Source: an uncultured Collinsella sp. (GTDB lineage: Bacteria; Actinomycetota; Coriobacteriia; Coriobacteriales; Coriobacteriaceae). From it: a stretch of DNA of 12,887 nucleotides. The notes below the pieces were generated by a model, which saw only the letters and a list, made by a program, of their open reading frames with translations, did not search any database and was not told where the DNA came from. Of the stretch, positions 6,656 through 12,843 are shown one piece after another (the stretch's first letter is position 1; every line of letters starts with the position of its first letter). The stretch is from NCBI GenBank assembly GCA_902478875.1, contig CABSMZ010000038.1, positions 1-12,887 of the forward strand, given 5' to 3'. The position numbers and the translations under genes were made by a program.

Positions 6656-8026
6656 ATGGCAGATACAACCAAGCTCGCTGCCGAGATTCTCGAGATGGTG
6701 GGCGGCGCAGACAACGTTACATTTGTAGCTCACTGCATGACTCGTTTAAGGTTCAACCTTAAGGACGAAAGCATCGTAGACGATGCAAAAGTCAAGGCGA
6801 TTGATGGCGTGATCGACATTCGCCATTCCGCGGGGCAATATCAGGTGATTGTGGGACCTAAGGTCGATAAGGTCTATGAAATCGTTGCCAAGGAAACCGG
6901 GATTGACGCCGGAGATTCCGAGGCAAGCGAAGGAGAGACTAAGGGCTTTCTGGGAAAGCTAATGAAGTTCATCAGCGGCATCATGATGCCCGTTCTTCCT
7001 GCCTTGATCGCATGCGGAATGATAAACGCCATCCTTAGCATTCTGACGACGGCGGGTGCTGTTTCCGCCGAGAGCGGAATATACACTCTGCTGTACGGCA
7101 TGGGAAATGCCTGCATGTATTTCCTGCCCGTTCTTGTCGGATCATCTGCTGCTCAGTTCTTTGGAACCGATCGATATATCGGTGCGGTACTCGGCGCAAT
7201 CCTGGTTTATCCGACTTTCGTTGCTGCGGCCGGAGCGGGCGATGCGCTGGATTTGCTCGGCATGAAGTTCACAATGGTGAGCTATTCCTCCACGGTGTTT
7301 CCTGCTATCGTGGCGGCTTGGTTCGCATCCGTTCTTAATAAGTGGCTGCGGGCGGTTCTTCCCGATGTTGTGGCATTTGCGCTCGTCCCGTTCCTGACGG
7401 TTGCTGTTGCCGCCCCCGTCTCGCTCCTTGTGATCGGCCCCGTTATTCAGCAGGCGAGCTCTTTGCTTGCGGCTGCAGTGCTGGCGGTCTATCAGTTCAG
7501 CCCCGTCCTTTGCGGCGTTATTCTCGGGCCGATATTCGGTCTCGTTATGATCCCCCTTGGACTCCATTGGGCCCTGATCGTGCTTTCCATCAACAATATT
7601 ATGACCGTCGGCTCCGATCCTATCCTTGGACTTCTCTGCTGCAGCATGGGTGTTGTCGGCGCTTGTTTGGCGTTTGCCCTCCACTCGAAGGACCCGAGTG
7701 AAAAGAGTCTTGGGTTCAGCTGTGCCATTACGGGCTTTTTCGGGATTACGGAACCGGCGCTGTACGGCATCATCTTGGAGCACAAGAAGATCATTATCGC
7801 TTCCATGGTCGCCGGAGCAATCAGTGCTGTTATCCCGGCGATTTTCAACACCTGTACGTTCGTTATGACGTCGAGCGGCATTTTTAGCTTCCCCGGTTAT
7901 ATGGATCCTTCTGGTGATATGAGCAGCCTCATCGGCGCAATTCTTTGCAATGTCGTCGGTTTAATTCTTAACTTCGTTCTCGTTTACATCCTGTATCGCC
8001 CTGATGAAGAGGCGGTAGTGGAGTAG
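6656..8026 (+). CDS. PTS beta-glucoside-type transporter, fused EIIB-EIIC, no EIIA
   Basis: Membrane permease that imports and phosphorylates a sugar, probably a beta-glucoside. Taking ATG 6656 (GGGAGA at 6640-6645) gives 456 residues starting in the normal EIIB manner; ATGs at 6638 and 6647 are alternatives. EIIB occupies 1-85 with the phosphocysteine Cys27 in HCMTRLRF. EIIC occupies about 100-450 with many hydrophobic helices and the signature GITEPALYG (363-371). The protein ends soon after the last helix, so the EIIA domain found in 600-residue-plus BglP types is missing; a separate EIIA (for example glucose-type) must serve it. The family is the glucose/glucoside superfamily; exact substrate unknown. 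It lies 68 bp after the antiterminator gene, in the same low-GC block. Confidence 0.92.
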   Translation: MADTTKLAAEILEMVGGADNVTFVAHCMTRLRFNLKDESIVDDAKVKAIDGVIDIRHSAGQYQVIVGPKVDKVYEIVAKETGIDAGDSEASEGETKGFLGKLMKFISGIMMPVLPALIACGMINAILSILTTAGAVSAESGIYTLLYGMGNACMYFLPVLVGSSAAQFFGTDRYIGAVLGAILVYPTFVAAAGAGDALDLLGMKFTMVSYSSTVFPAIVAAWFASVLNKWLRAVLPDVVAFALVPFLTVAVAAPVSLLVIGPVIQQASSLLAAAVLAVYQFSPVLCGVILGPIFGLVMIPLGLHWALIVLSINNIMTVGSDPILGLLCCSMGVVGACLAFALHSKDPSEKSLGFSCAITGFFGITEPALYGIILEHKKIIIASMVAGAISAVIPAIFNTCTFVMTSSGIFSFPGYMDPSGDMSSLIGAILCNVVGLILNFVLVYILYRPDEEAVVE

Positions 8027-8046
8027 ACAATTATTCGGGATGTAAG

Positions 8047-8118
8047 CTGCCGAAAACCCCGCGGCAGATTGCATGTGGTGGGCTTGCCGTTGATTCACGC
8101 GAGCCCACCCTCATTTTT
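8047..8118 (+). terminator. Two hairpins between PTS gene and hydrolase; second is terminator-like
   Basis: The first hairpin is CTGCCG (8047-8052) with CGGCAG (8062-8067). The second is a 10-bp stem, 8078-8087 with 8099-8108 (one G-U pair), followed after five bases by TTTTT at 8114-8118. The gap between stem and T-tract makes it a weak terminator. It may reduce, instead of abolish, read-through into the hydrolase gene, whose ribosome site GGAG (8119-8122) follows at once. Confidence 0.55.
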
Positions 8119-8131
8119 GGAGTGACTAGCT

Positions 8132-9112
8132 ATGACAATTACTGCCGATATGACGTTTGGCGAAATCGCGCTCCTTCCTGAGTTCGCTGGCTTTGGCGAG
8201 CACCTTATGCTTTGCCGGCCTTCAACTTGGGAGCGCATGTGGAATAAACCCATTGTGTCTCATATGAATTCTGATGCTAATCCATATGAAACTGCTCGCG
8301 TTTTGCGTGGATTGAATCGAATTGTCGAGCTCGTGGATGACGGGAGGCAGGTTGCCTACGATATTTGGGATGAAGCCGACTGCATCCGTGATCCGACTCG
8401 GCGCAATACGAAACTGTTCTTCTTTCCCGGGAGACCTAGGGCTCCCTTTATCATTGCGGTTTCGGGCGGAGGTTATCAGAGCGTTTGTCATCAAGTGGAA
8501 GGCTTTCCCGTTGCCCCCGAGCTCAACGATGCGGGCTATAACGTGTTCGTGCTGTCATACAGGGTGAGGGTCGAGCCTTTGATGCCGCGCCCAATCGACG
8601 ATTTAAATCGAGCCGTCCGTTTTGTCCTGGAGAATTCAGCGAAATTTAATGTCGCAAAAAGTTATGCAGTTATCGGCTTTTCTGCTGGTGCGCATTTAAC
8701 TGCCGAGTGGGGGACGGACAACAAGGGATTTGCGTCCTACGGATGCGAGGCGCCAAAAGCCTTGGCCCTGTGTTATGCACCGATTGATCTTCATGGCTTT
8801 GAGAACGCATCAGACAATAGATTTCTTGATTCGGTGTGCGGCGGGGCTGGTCGCGACTCGCTCGATGATTTCTGTATTAATCAGCATGTGTGGGAGCAGT
8901 ATCCTCCGACATATCTTTGGCAATGCGCTGACGATGATATTGTATCGCCCGACAATTATGAAAAGATGGTCGATGCTCTGGATGCAGCTGGAGTACACCA
9001 TGAGGGAGTCATGTATTCAGAAGGGGGGCACGCATTGATGAAGCCCCATGCGCCGGAGACCGACTACTGGTGTATGAGCGTTATTGAGTTTCTTAAAGAT
9101 TATCTCGACTAG
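8132..9112 (+). CDS. Alpha/beta hydrolase, esterase-like (carbohydrate acetylesterase type)
   Basis: Predicted cytosolic serine hydrolase of 326 residues; no signal peptide is visible. The oxyanion loop motif SGGGY (111-115), nucleophile elbow GFSAG (182-186, Ser184), acid in the ADDDIVSP segment (one of Asp267-269) and GGHAL (His300) form a complete catalytic set in canonical order. This pattern fits the BD-FAE/acetyl-esterase branch of alpha/beta hydrolases. Residues 1-95 precede the fold and are unlike a simple esterase start; I do not recognise that part. As third gene of the bgl-type cassette it may deacylate an imported acyl-glycoside. The substrate is inference, and lipase or peptidase roles cannot be excluded. 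Confidence 0.75.
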   Translation: MTITADMTFGEIALLPEFAGFGEHLMLCRPSTWERMWNKPIVSHMNSDANPYETARVLRGLNRIVELVDDGRQVAYDIWDEADCIRDPTRRNTKLFFFPGRPRAPFIIAVSGGGYQSVCHQVEGFPVAPELNDAGYNVFVLSYRVRVEPLMPRPIDDLNRAVRFVLENSAKFNVAKSYAVIGFSAGAHLTAEWGTDNKGFASYGCEAPKALALCYAPIDLHGFENASDNRFLDSVCGGAGRDSLDDFCINQHVWEQYPPTYLWQCADDDIVSPDNYEKMVDALDAAGVHHEGVMYSEGGHALMKPHAPETDYWCMSVIEFLKDYLD

Positions 9113-9192
9113 GAAACTGCATGTCGCTTTTTGAGCGGGTGATTTCGTCATGCAATGTTTTCGGTATTGAACGTGGTCGTGGATGAATGATG

Positions 9193-9226
9193 TTCTAGAA
9201 TGTTCGTACTGTCACATAAACGAACA
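9193..9226 (+). promoter_or_regulatory. Candidate -10 and 7-bp inverted repeat ahead of the DUF4867 gene
   Basis: TAGAAT (9196-9201) is a good -10 match inside the palindrome TTCTAGAA (9193-9200), but no good -35 lies 16-18 bp upstream. TGTTCGT (9201-9207) and ACGAACA (9220-9226) form an exact inverted repeat across the expected transcription start. Such placement suits an operator or a 5'-leader hairpin next to the ribosome site AGGAG (9226-9230). This is inference from position and symmetry only. Confidence 0.45.
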
Positions 9227-9235
9227 GGAGCGAAC

Positions 9236-9880
9236 ATGCATATCTACTCTGTATCAGATCACGAGTTCAAATCTTATGGCTGCGTGTGGAACGACGTTCC
9301 GTCCAACCTGACCGCTCCGCTCATCGAGGCGCTCTCTGCCACGCCCATCCCCGAGGGCAGTAAGTACGTAGCAAGCGCGCCGGAGCTCGAGGGCGTCAAG
9401 GATGCCGATAAGCTGGGCTTTCTCATGTACGGCGGCCGCCCCTTCCAGCTCGGCTGGTGCAACGGGCACAACACACGCCTCAACTGCCTGGAGTATCACC
9501 GCGCCAGCGAGTTTAACCTGGGCGCCCGCGACTTTATCCTGCTCGTGGCGCATCGCTGGGAGATCGAGGACGGCAAGCTTGACACCGCGTGCGTTAAGGC
9601 GTTCCGCGTGCCGGCGGGCAAGGTCGTTGAGGTCTTCAACACCACGCTCCACTACACGCCCTGCATGGTCGACGACGGTGGCTTCCAGGTGATGGTGGCG
9701 CTGCCGGCGGGCACCAATGGCCCGCGCCCCGAGGCTGCAGCCGACATGCCTGCCGCCGGTGACAGCTACTGCTACTGGAAGGCCGACAAGTGGGTCCTCT
9801 GCCACGCCGACAGCCCCAAGGCAGCCGAAGGCGGCTACGTGGGCCTCGTCGGCAAAAACCTCGACATCACCTGCGACTAG
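9236..9880 (+). CDS. DUF4867 family protein
   Basis: Cytosolic protein of 214 residues recognised as DUF4867, a family of unknown function seen in gut anaerobes. Signature stretches are the start MHIYSVSDHEFKSYG (1-15), GWCNGHNTRLNCLEYH (73-88) with the following ASEFN, and VPAGKVVEVFNTTLHYTPC (125-143). The conserved His/Glu pattern in these beta-rich segments suggests a cupin-like fold, possibly a sugar isomerase/mutarotase or lyase role, but this is a guess. Start ATG 9236 fits the family N-terminus and has AGGAG five bases upstream; ATG 9200 would add 12 unlikely residues and overlap the inverted repeat. GC content returns to the high level of the left part, so it may originally have neighboured the sugar operon before the low-GC cassette arrived. 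A degenerate copy of its 3' end lies at 12790-12843. Confidence 0.85.
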   Translation: MHIYSVSDHEFKSYGCVWNDVPSNLTAPLIEALSATPIPEGSKYVASAPELEGVKDADKLGFLMYGGRPFQLGWCNGHNTRLNCLEYHRASEFNLGARDFILLVAHRWEIEDGKLDTACVKAFRVPAGKVVEVFNTTLHYTPCMVDDGGFQVMVALPAGTNGPRPEAAADMPAAGDSYCYWKADKWVLCHADSPKAAEGGYVGLVGKNLDITCD

Positions 9881-9887
9881 AATCTCC

Positions 9888-9946
9888 TGTCTCGATCTGT
9901 AACATCTAGCGGGCTAAACCGTCTCTACCTGTTGCAGATTTAGACA
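9888..9946. repeat. Palindromic repeat unit 1 (TGTCTCGATCTGTAACA type)
   Basis: TGTCTCGATCTGTAACA (9888-9904) pairs with TGTTGCAGATTTAGACA (9930-9946), matching at 14 of 17 positions, with a small TAGCGGGCTA palindrome in the loop. It begins 8 bp after the DUF4867 stop and may act as its terminator. The left arm recurs exactly in the 12833-12887 repeat. Confidence 0.7.
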
Positions 9947-9954
9947 AACCGCAG

Positions 9955-10035
9955 GGGCCCGCCCGAAAATCTCGACCTGTAACACCAGGCCCGGTTTTGG
10001 CTGCCTAACTGTTACAGATCGAGACAAACGGGCCC
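9955..10035. repeat. Palindromic repeat unit 2 (same family, nearly exact stem)
   Basis: TCTCGACCTGTAACA (9970-9984) pairs with TGTTACAGATCGAGA (10010-10024) over 15 bp with one mismatch, around a 25-nt loop. Farther out, GGGCCCG (9955-9961) mirrors CGGGCCC (10029-10035). The arm sequence is the same family as unit 1. Together the two units fill the DUF4867 to IS gap, which holds no gene. Confidence 0.75.
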
Positions 10036-10038
10036 AAA

Positions 10039-10047
10039 CCGCCACAA
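10039..10047 (-). other. Distal arm of the ATPase gene's interrupted terminator hairpin
   Basis: CCGCCACAA (10039-10047) is complementary, allowing one G-U pair, to TTGTGGTGG (11605-11613) on the far side of the IS110 element. Read on the - strand without the IS, the stem would follow the ATPase stop at 11618 and be succeeded by TTTGGG. This looks like a terminator split by the insertion. Confidence 0.6.
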
Positions 10048-10084
10048 AGGCGCCTGCCCATTACAGTCTGAAGTGGGCCACCGA

Positions 10085-10299
10085 TAAATTTCGATGGCGA
10101 GCATTCGGCGCATTGCCTACGATACGGGCAAGCCCCGAGGGGCCGCCGATCGGGCGCCTCCGGATGGCCGTCTGCCCCTGCCCCGTAGAGGGCCCGGGGG
10201 GTGTTGCCACCGGGGGCGCTCGCCGCTCCGGACGACTGATAGGAAACTGCCGGGTGCAAGCGCCACGGCCAGGTAATGTGGGTGTCGCAGGGAGGGGTT
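10085..10299 (+). ncRNA. Candidate bridge RNA of the IS110 element
   Basis: IS110-group elements encode a structured guide RNA between the left end and the transposase (shown for IS621). This noncoding, GC-rich stretch sits in that position, has no supported ORF, and is rich in potential stems. GGGGGGTGTT (10196-10205) is the perfect reverse complement of AACACCCCCC (11594-11603), the last bases of the element, as expected for a donor guide. GACTG (about 10231-10235) could pair with CAGTC near the left end (10064-10068), but five bases are weak evidence. Exact RNA ends are unknown, and the G-rich context raises the odds of chance pairing. Confidence 0.45.
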
Positions 10300-10322
10300 C
10301 CGATCGGCCTACCGATTGGAGG
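10300..10322 (+). promoter_or_regulatory. Hairpin covering the transposase ribosome site
   Basis: CCGATCGG (10300-10307) and CCGATTGG (10312-10319) form an 8-bp stem (one G-U pair) with a CCTA loop. The last two G residues of the stem are the first two of the Shine-Dalgarno GGAGG (10318-10322), 8 bases ahead of GTG 10331. This could limit transposase translation. Confidence 0.55.
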
Positions 10323-10330
10323 ATAACACC

Positions 10331-11488
10331 GTGGCACCACCTAGAATGCCGGAAGCCGTCATCGGGCTCGATGTCGGGAAATTGTCCCATTGGGCATGCG
10401 TCGCGACCCGGGACGGCGAGATACTGCTGAGCGCCCCCGTCGCGAACAGGGAGGGCGATCTGGACTCGCTGTTCGGCCGCTTCCCCGACGCGCTCGTGGT
10501 TGTCGACCAGTCGCGCAACATAGGCGCCCTCGCGCTCGCCCGCGCCAAGGCGGCCGGGATGTCGGCGGCGTACCTGCCGGGACTCGCGGCACACGGGGCC
10601 GCCAGGCTCTTCGCCGGCGACGCCAAGACCGACGAGCGGGACGCAATGGTCATCGCGAAGACGGCGCTGGGCATCCCCGACGCACTCCTGCCGGTCAGGG
10701 ATCCGGGCCCGACGGTCGCGGCGGCGAGGGCGCTGGCCGCCCAGAGAAACTTCCTGAACTGCGAAAACACCAGGAGCAAGAATCGGCTGCGCAGCATCCT
10801 GCTGGAATCGTGCCCCGCCTTCGAGGCGTTGGTCGACCTGTCCGACGGTCCCCAGCTGAGGCTCATGGCATCCCTCGGCGGGGCCTGGTCGGTGGCCGAC
10901 GCCGGGCCCCGCAGGGCGGCGGCGCTCACGCGCGGGGCGGCGCGCGGCAAGATCGAGGCCCTCGTCCGCTCGACGGCCTCCTCGACAAGGCCGGACGCGG
11001 CGGCCATCGCCGCCGAGGACCGGGCGGTGAGGCTGCTCGCGCGCAGGATCTCCGAGAACTCGGCGGAGATCGATGTGATCACGGCGGAGATATCCGCCCT
11101 CCTCGAGGGCGACGATACCTACCGATGCCTCCTGACGGTGCCGGGGATCGGCCCCAAAACCGCTTCCGAGCTCGCGATCTCCATAGATATCGAAGACTTC
11201 CCAAGCCATGACAGGCTCGCGTCGTACTGCGGCCTGGCGCCGCGCAACCGCCAGTCGGGGACCTCGATTTCCTCGGTGACGGTATCGCGCCAAGGCAACA
11301 AGAGGCTGAAGAACCTGCTCATATTCTCGTGCAACTGCCTTACCCGGACAGAGGGAAGATGGGGCGATTACTACGCTAGGTGCCGAGAGCGGGGCATGCC
11401 GCACGGCAAGGCGCTCAAGGCGCTGGCACGAAAGAGGCTGAAGGTCATCTACGCGATCATGCGGGACAGGGTGCCCTACGCCGCCTAG
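10331..11488 (+). CDS. IS110-family transposase (DEDD / serine recombinase type)
   Basis: Site-specific recombinase of 385 residues. The N-terminal RuvC-like DEDD domain shows GLDVGK (12-17, Asp14), VVVDQS (56-61, Asp59 where many relatives have Glu) and KTDERDA (99-105, Asp101 and Asp104). A helical linker follows. The C-terminal transposase_20 domain shows TVPGIGPKTA (269-278), SYCGLAPRNRQSG (298-310) and GTSISSV with Ser309/Ser312 as candidates for the catalytic serine. The start is GTG 10331, with GGAGG 8 bases upstream; TTG 10316 would lie within the ribosome-site hairpin. The frame is uninterrupted and the catalytic residues present, so it is probably active. The VVDQ variant with the YLPGL segment is common in actinobacterial IS110 members, from memory. 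Confidence 0.95.
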   Translation: MAPPRMPEAVIGLDVGKLSHWACVATRDGEILLSAPVANREGDLDSLFGRFPDALVVVDQSRNIGALALARAKAAGMSAAYLPGLAAHGAARLFAGDAKTDERDAMVIAKTALGIPDALLPVRDPGPTVAAARALAAQRNFLNCENTRSKNRLRSILLESCPAFEALVDLSDGPQLRLMASLGGAWSVADAGPRRAAALTRGAARGKIEALVRSTASSTRPDAAAIAAEDRAVRLLARRISENSAEIDVITAEISALLEGDDTYRCLLTVPGIGPKTASELAISIDIEDFPSHDRLASYCGLAPRNRQSGTSISSVTVSRQGNKRLKNLLIFSCNCLTRTEGRWGDYYARCRERGMPHGKALKALARKRLKVIYAIMRDRVPYAA

Positions 11489-11577
11489 TCGAAGCGCTCC
11501 GAACAGATTGGAGCCCATCGGCCGAAAGGCCTGGCGTTAGCATGTCGCGATTCAATCTCGAAAACAGCATTGCCCAG

Positions 11578-11583
11578 TTGACA
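11578..11583 (+). promoter_or_regulatory. Consensus -35 box at IS right end (possible circle-junction promoter)
   Basis: A perfect TTGACA lies about 20 bp inside the right end. When an IS110 circle forms, the right end joins the left end, and a junction promoter with -35 from the right and -10 from the left is known for the family. Here the joined sequence offers only a poor -10 (CATTAC at 19 bp), so this is tentative. Confidence 0.4.
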
Positions 11584-11617
11584 AAACTATAGGAACACCC
11601 CCCATTGTGGTGGCTGC

Positions 11618-12724
11618 CTAGAGCTGGCTGCGCAGGTAGTCCGCCATATATGGTACGGCGAAGCGCACGTAACCGCGGCGCGCCTGTTCGATAACGCCGG
11701 CGTCGATGAGGCGCCGGCGATACTTTTGCGCATAGTCGGGTGTGACTGACATGCGCTTCGCAACATCAGAAATGCGAGACACAGCGTCTTCGTCATCAGT
11801 CATTGCGGAGAGAAATGCGACGTCTTGGTCCGATAACGCGGCGAGCGTCGTTTCGCAAACATCGTTTTCGAAGTCGACCTTCGAAGCTTCGATGGCTCCG
11901 TCGATTTGCCCTTGCGCTGCGCGCTCTCCACCCTTGCAGCGATTGGCGATGTTATAGCCGATCAGCTGCAGCATATAAGGGGAGCCTTGGGTTGCGCGAG
12001 CGGCGCGGAGGCGAAGATCGCCTGGAATATCAAGGTCGAGCTCTTCGAAAGCCCGCTGATAATAGGCATCGACATCTCCGACTGAAAGCGGTTCGAGCGT
12101 GACTTTGCGTGCGCGGTTGAGAAATGTCAGTACGCGGTCGTTGAGTGTCGCGGAGACTGCTCCCGGGAGCCCTGCCATAACAAGCGCGACGTTGAGCCGT
12201 TCGCCGACCAGCTCTTGATAGGCGGTGACGAGCTGTCTGATCTCGGGTGAATTGGCCTGGAGCTCATCGATGAGGATGAGGATGCCGTGTCCCTGCTCAG
12301 TCAGTTTGCGCGCGAGCTGTGTGAGTTTGAACTGAAAGCTCTTGGTCTCCTGCACGTCTCGTGTGAACTCGAGGCCTGCCGAGAACCCAAAAACACTTAG
12401 ACTGCCGCTCGTGAGCTTGGGAAGGCGGCGTTTATTGACGTAAGGCTCGCCTGCTTCCTGGATCTTCTCAACAATGCGCTCAAGCATATCCTCGGAGGCT
12501 ACGGTGGGCGTGGCGACAACAAAGCCGAGCTTGCGTGCGCGGTCGGCAAGTTCCCACAGAAGAACCGTCTTGCCGCTGCCTCGCTGTCCAAGCATGAGCA
12601 TGGCTCGGTCGCGATTGCCCGGCTCCTGCTCAAGACCGGAGATGAATGTCGAAATCACGTTCCCGCGCCCCACCAGATAGGACGGGCGATTTCCAAATGA
12701 GGGGGAGAAGATGGTTTCAGTCAT
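11618..12724 (-). CDS. AAA ATPase (Orc1/Cdc6-like, AAA_16 type) with C-terminal winged helix
   Basis: ATP-binding protein of 368 residues. Walker A is GQRGSGKT (46-53) and Walker B ILILIDELQ (148-156); a sensor-1-like segment is LVMAGLP (181-187). Residues 210-290 form the lid region, and 295-368 look like a winged helix-turn-helix (AKRMSVTPDYAQKYRRRLIDAG at its core, 322-343). The layout resembles stand-alone archaeal-type Orc/Cdc6-like or MalT/AAA_16 NTPases common in actinobacteria. The cellular role is unknown; DNA binding, defence or regulation are all possible. The ATG at 12724 has AAAGGAG 4 bases upstream (12729-12735 on the complement) and a good promoter. No partner gene is adjacent, and its downstream terminator appears split by the IS110 element. 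Confidence 0.85.
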   Translation of the reverse strand: MTETIFSPSFGNRPSYLVGRGNVISTFISGLEQEPGNRDRAMLMLGQRGSGKTVLLWELADRARKLGFVVATPTVASEDMLERIVEKIQEAGEPYVNKRRLPKLTSGSLSVFGFSAGLEFTRDVQETKSFQFKLTQLARKLTEQGHGILILIDELQANSPEIRQLVTAYQELVGERLNVALVMAGLPGAVSATLNDRVLTFLNRARKVTLEPLSVGDVDAYYQRAFEELDLDIPGDLRLRAARATQGSPYMLQLIGYNIANRCKGGERAAQGQIDGAIEASKVDFENDVCETTLAALSDQDVAFLSAMTDDEDAVSRISDVAKRMSVTPDYAQKYRRRLIDAGVIEQARRGYVRFAVPYMADYLRSQL

Positions 12725-12728
12725 AAGT

Positions 12729-12776
12729 CTCCTTTCCTTTTTTTCCTATTTTTTCCTTTTTTCCCTATTCAGTCAA
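12729..12776 (-). promoter_or_regulatory. Promoter, purine-rich leader and ribosome site of the ATPase gene
   Basis: On the - strand, TTGACT (12771-12776) and AAAAAT (12748-12753) are spaced 17 bp apart and match the sigma-70 consensus at 5 of 6 and 4 of 6 positions. The region down to the start is almost pure purine, with tandem copies of GGAAAAAA-like units, ending in AAAGGAG (12729-12735). The repeated GGA blocks may create extra ribosome standby sites, or an A-tract bend. Confidence 0.65.
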
Positions 12777-12789
12777 ATGAGTTGCTGAG

Positions 12790-12843
12790 CGAAGGCGGTC
12801 ACGTAGACTTCACCGGCAAAACCTCGACATCGCCTGCGACTAG
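12790..12843 (+). pseudogene. Degenerate remnant of the DUF4867 gene 3' end
   Basis: This stretch aligns with the last 55 bases of the DUF4867 gene (9826-9880), with about nine substitutions and a one-base deletion in the run of A's (GGCAAAACC against GGCAAAAACC). The original reading, ending N-L-D-I-A-C-D-stop, is recovered only after correcting the frameshift. Nothing resembling the rest of the gene precedes it; the ATPase promoter region begins instead. It is therefore a fragment, not a second gene. Confidence 0.7.

Larger units (their letters stand above)
10057..11606 (+). mobile_element. IS110-family insertion sequence, about 1.54 kb, apparently complete
   Basis: The boundaries are inferred from a hexamer, CCCATT, shared by the left edge (10057-10062) and right edge (11601-11606). 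Taking one copy gives 1,544 bp, the normal IS110 size. Removing the interval rejoins the two arms of a hairpin (10039-10047 with 11605-11613), which supports these limits. There are no terminal inverted repeats, as expected for IS110. It has a 5' noncoding region of about 270 bp (the bridge-RNA position of the IS110 group), one transposase gene, and a 3' tail of about 115 bp with TTGACA at 11578-11583. The core dinucleotide cannot be placed within the shared hexamer. Confidence 0.75.

Noticed and set aside
9888..10035. Possible CRISPR array from repeated short words after the DUF4867 gene
   Set aside because: Repeats are inverted and imperfect with unequal gaps, with no regular spacers or cas genes; they are palindromic units.
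10061..11518. Open frame of 485 codons on the - strand across the IS110 element
   Set aside because: Antisense shadow of the transposase and its GC-rich leader; composition is R/G/P-rich with no motif.
11380..11592. Short + strand frame, including an ATG at about 11540, near the IS right end
   Set aside because: It overlaps the transposase in another frame, and the ATG part is only 17 codons inside the noncoding IS tail.
10057..11606. Terminal inverted repeats for the insertion sequence
   Set aside because: None found at the ends; only the shared CCCATT hexamer, which agrees with IS110 biology.
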